A stretch of DNA of 16,425 nt from Candidatus Roizmanbacteria bacterium (GTDB taxonomy: Bacteria > Patescibacteriota > Microgenomatia > UBA1406). Location of the stretch: contig JANLHK010000041.1 of NCBI GenBank assembly GCA_024653645.1, positions 1-16,425 of the forward strand, read 5' to 3'. Shown here one piece after another: positions 14,963 through 16,425 of this stretch. Below the pieces are notes generated by a model. That model did not search any database, had not been told where the DNA came from, and was given only the letters and a program-made list of their open reading frames with translations. Position 1 is the first letter of the stretch; the number at the start of each line of letters is the position of its first letter. The position numbers were made by a program, and so were the translations under genes.

Positions 14963-15691
14963 TTAATACTTGGGATAGGCAATAATGTCCAGTACCGTTT
15001 GATAACTGCCCGCTGCCTGAGTGCCAATAATATTGGCCTTCAACGCCACGGTTCCGACCCGATTTTTTCCTGCCTCTGTAGAGGTTATCATGACCGCCGG
15101 ATCTTCGTTGTCGGTAATTGAAGGAAACGGGCGATAATAATCGTTTGTTGCAAAATCAGGACTGGCATCGACACCGGTTACCCGATAGCCAAACCCATAC
15201 GCATTGTTGGAATCCCACAGCGCCGCTGCGGTTTCGGTACACGTATCCACACCACCGTTACATGATGTATCAGGAATCACGTCAGAAGAAAATAACCGCT
15301 TTAATTTTGTTTCCTCGCGCACCAGCACATCATACCCCTGGCTGCGGGTATTGATGGTGACCGTAAACGATTGAATGCTGGGCGAATTGGGTAAAAGGGT
15401 ACCTAAATCGATGCTGGTATCCGAAATACTGAAATAGAACGGATAGAGTGTTCGAACATATTGAAAACCCGCCTTGACAATATATCCGGTTGAGTTAAAT
15501 TTTTGAGCAGCCACCTGACCTAAGCTCACCGCCAGATTATAGTTGGTTGAGTCTGCGTTGCCGCCGCCCGAATTCGTGGTGCCAAAAATGATCCGATAAT
15601 TTGAAGAGGTCATTTTTTCGGCATAGACCACTCCAACCAGTACAAAAAACAGAATAATGAAGATATACCCGTAGCTATATTTTTTCCACAT
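14963..15691 (-). CDS. Secreted protein with SNY/TNY repeats and a beta-sandwich domain
   Basis: A 242-residue exported protein. The signal peptide is about 1-24 (hydrophobic core, VYA before EK). The early mature region has two copies of a motif often seen in CPR surface proteins: SSNYRIIFGTTNSGGG (29-44) and STNYNLAVSLGQ (48-59), followed by AGFQYV. A beta-sandwich follows (85-242), starting IDLGTLLPNSPSIQSFTVTI and ending GSYQTVLDIIAYPKY, with C144 and C151 that could form a disulfide. There is no C-terminal membrane helix or sorting signal, so it is probably released or bound to another surface protein. It overlaps the upstream gene by 17 bp and is followed after one base by the anchored protein. 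Resemblance to WxL-type domains is loose, and no WxL motif is present. Confidence 0.82.
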   Translation of the reverse strand: MWKKYSYGYIFIILFFVLVGVVYAEKMTSSNYRIIFGTTNSGGGNADSTNYNLAVSLGQVAAQKFNSTGYIVKAGFQYVRTLYPFYFSISDTSIDLGTLLPNSPSIQSFTVTINTRSQGYDVLVREETKLKRLFSSDVIPDTSCNGGVDTCTETAAALWDSNNAYGFGYRVTGVDASPDFATNDYYRPFPSITDNEDPAVMITSTEAGKNRVGTVALKANIIGTQAAGSYQTVLDIIAYPKY

Positions 15692-16367
15692 AGTCGCGAA
15701 ATGAGTGTACCAACGCCTCTACTTCTCGTACCCGATCCTTTAACATCTGTAGGTCTGCGTCACCCATAAAATTATCAAGTTTGTCTTTCATGTCCTGATT
15801 GAGGCGGAATAAGTTAGTGGTGAGGAAAAGCAACGTTTGTTCCTTTTGATAGTTTTTGGTATGTTCCACCTTCAGTTTCTTTTGTTCTAATGTATGCACG
15901 AGTTGTTTTTGCTGGGCGTATTTTTGACGCACCATACCCAAATACTGGGCAAAGGGGGCAATGAACGGCAATGAAAATACCGGAATGAGCTCACGTAATG
16001 AACCGGTATTGCCCGTGGTTAAAAAAACGATGACTAACAATAAGGTAAGTATGACACTGCTCGTTGCATCCAGCAGCAACACAAGAGCAAACAGCAAAAA
16101 ATAGATCAGGAAGAAAAACGGAGATGATATGCCGCCGGTTGAAAATACCGCCACCAGAACCATAAAGATAAATCCTAAGGATTCGTAGAGATAAAAGAGT
16201 GGCTGTTGAGCCAAGTGCTTACGTAGCAGCATATAGATAATAAACAGCACCGCAATGAGCTGCAGATCATATTGGGCAAAGGGAGAAAAAGCAAAAAAAA
16301 GCGCCAGAAACGTCGTAACCACGATACCAATCAGCTCTGATGTAAAGGTTACCGTCTGCGTTTGCAT
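15675..16367 (-). CDS. Polytopic membrane protein with cytosolic coiled coil, sensor-like
   Basis: A 230-residue membrane protein with five or six hydrophobic helices (about 10-30, 34-50, 59-76, 83-100, 104-120, and a weaker one at 126-143), then a charged helical tail (145-228) likely to form a coiled coil. The segment STGGISSPFFFLIYF (76-90) is like the membrane sensor part of some histidine kinases, but there is no phosphoacceptor-His box and no ATPase domain. It could be a sensor that has lost its kinase, or a scaffold in the envelope. It is the first gene of a tight minus-strand group with the two secreted or anchored proteins and leuS. A perfect TATAAT ends 6 nt before its ATG. Confidence 0.8.
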   Translation of the reverse strand: MQTQTVTFTSELIGIVVTTFLALFFAFSPFAQYDLQLIAVLFIIYMLLRKHLAQQPLFYLYESLGFIFMVLVAVFSTGGISSPFFFLIYFLLFALVLLLDATSSVILTLLLVIVFLTTGNTGSLRELIPVFSLPFIAPFAQYLGMVRQKYAQQKQLVHTLEQKKLKVEHTKNYQKEQTLLFLTTNLFRLNQDMKDKLDNFMGDADLQMLKDRVREVEALVHSFRDYVEKI

Positions 16368-16373
16368 GAGAAC

Positions 16374-16401
16374 ATTATAGATAGTTTACAAATGTAGTCT
16401 A
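16374..16401 (-). promoter_or_regulatory. Promoter of the envelope-leuS gene group
   Basis: On the minus strand, TAGACT (16401-16396), 16 bp, then TATAAT (16379-16374), which ends 6 nt before the ATG at 16367. The mRNA would start on the start codon. It is the likely main promoter for the three envelope genes and possibly leuS. Confidence 0.5.
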
Positions 16402-16425
16402 TAGTCTGTTGTCCACAGTGCAATA

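Noticed and set aside
14962..15027. Longer form of the anchored surface protein starting at 15027
   Set aside because: It would place 22 extra residues before a clear signal peptide and overlap the upstream gene by 65 bp; 14961 fits coupling and export better.
16409..16417. TTGTCCACA, one mismatch from the DnaA box
   Set aside because: A single near-match at the window edge, with no cluster and no dnaA or dnaN nearby; not enough to call an origin.

Overview
The window reads as a compact bacterial genome segment of the Candidate Phyla Radiation (Patescibacteria). The grounds are several CPR-style products: an N-anchored PEGA/propeller protein coupled to a sortase, a secreted protein with paired 'SNY/TNY' repeats, a double zinc-ribbon membrane protein and two large unrecognised proteins. 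Packing is very tight, with convergent stops that overlap, and Shine-Dalgarno sites are almost absent. TGA is used as a normal stop, so the code is standard table 11. The exact lineage cannot be fixed from this sequence alone. No mobile element, phage gene, CRISPR array or rRNA was seen.

Layout. 1-784 (+): 3' part of a GalT-like nucleotidylyltransferase, meeting at its stop codon an unrecognised zinc-ribbon protein (781-2136, -). 2335-3060 (+): zinc-ribbon/TM protein, overlapping tail to tail with a WecG/TagA-type glycosyltransferase (3037-3801, -). A roughly 21% GC island separates that gene from mreB (4026-5033, -). Divergent from mreB is a coupled pair, PEGA-domain protein (5100-6425) and sortase (6425-7132), then tRNA-Arg(CCU). 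ndk (7237-7815, -) is divergent from a nucleoside deoxyribosyltransferase-like protein with a ribbon-helix-helix-like tail (7860-8411, +). A 547-residue unknown follows (8481-10124, +), then on the minus strand an M16 zinc peptidase (10131-11375), leucyl-tRNA synthetase (11631-13982) and three envelope genes (13966-16367) that overlap one another and leuS.

Themes. Most genes serve the cell envelope: MreB for shape, WecG for surface polymer, the sortase and PEGA protein for surface anchoring, and the 13966-16367 cluster encoding a secreted protein, a membrane-anchored beta-sandwich protein and a sensor-like membrane protein. ndk and its divergent neighbour form a small nucleotide module.

Most notable signals. 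(1) At many starts a -10-like hexamer lies 6-8 nt before the ATG with no Shine-Dalgarno site, suggesting widespread leaderless mRNAs. (2) A compound inverted repeat fills the ndk/deoxyribosyltransferase-RHH promoter gap, suggesting a nucleotide-sensing autoregulator. (3) MreB has Asn in place of the usual Asp in its second phosphate motif. (4) LeuRS seems to lack a segment between its editing and catalytic domains. All functional statements rest on motif recognition by eye, without database searches.
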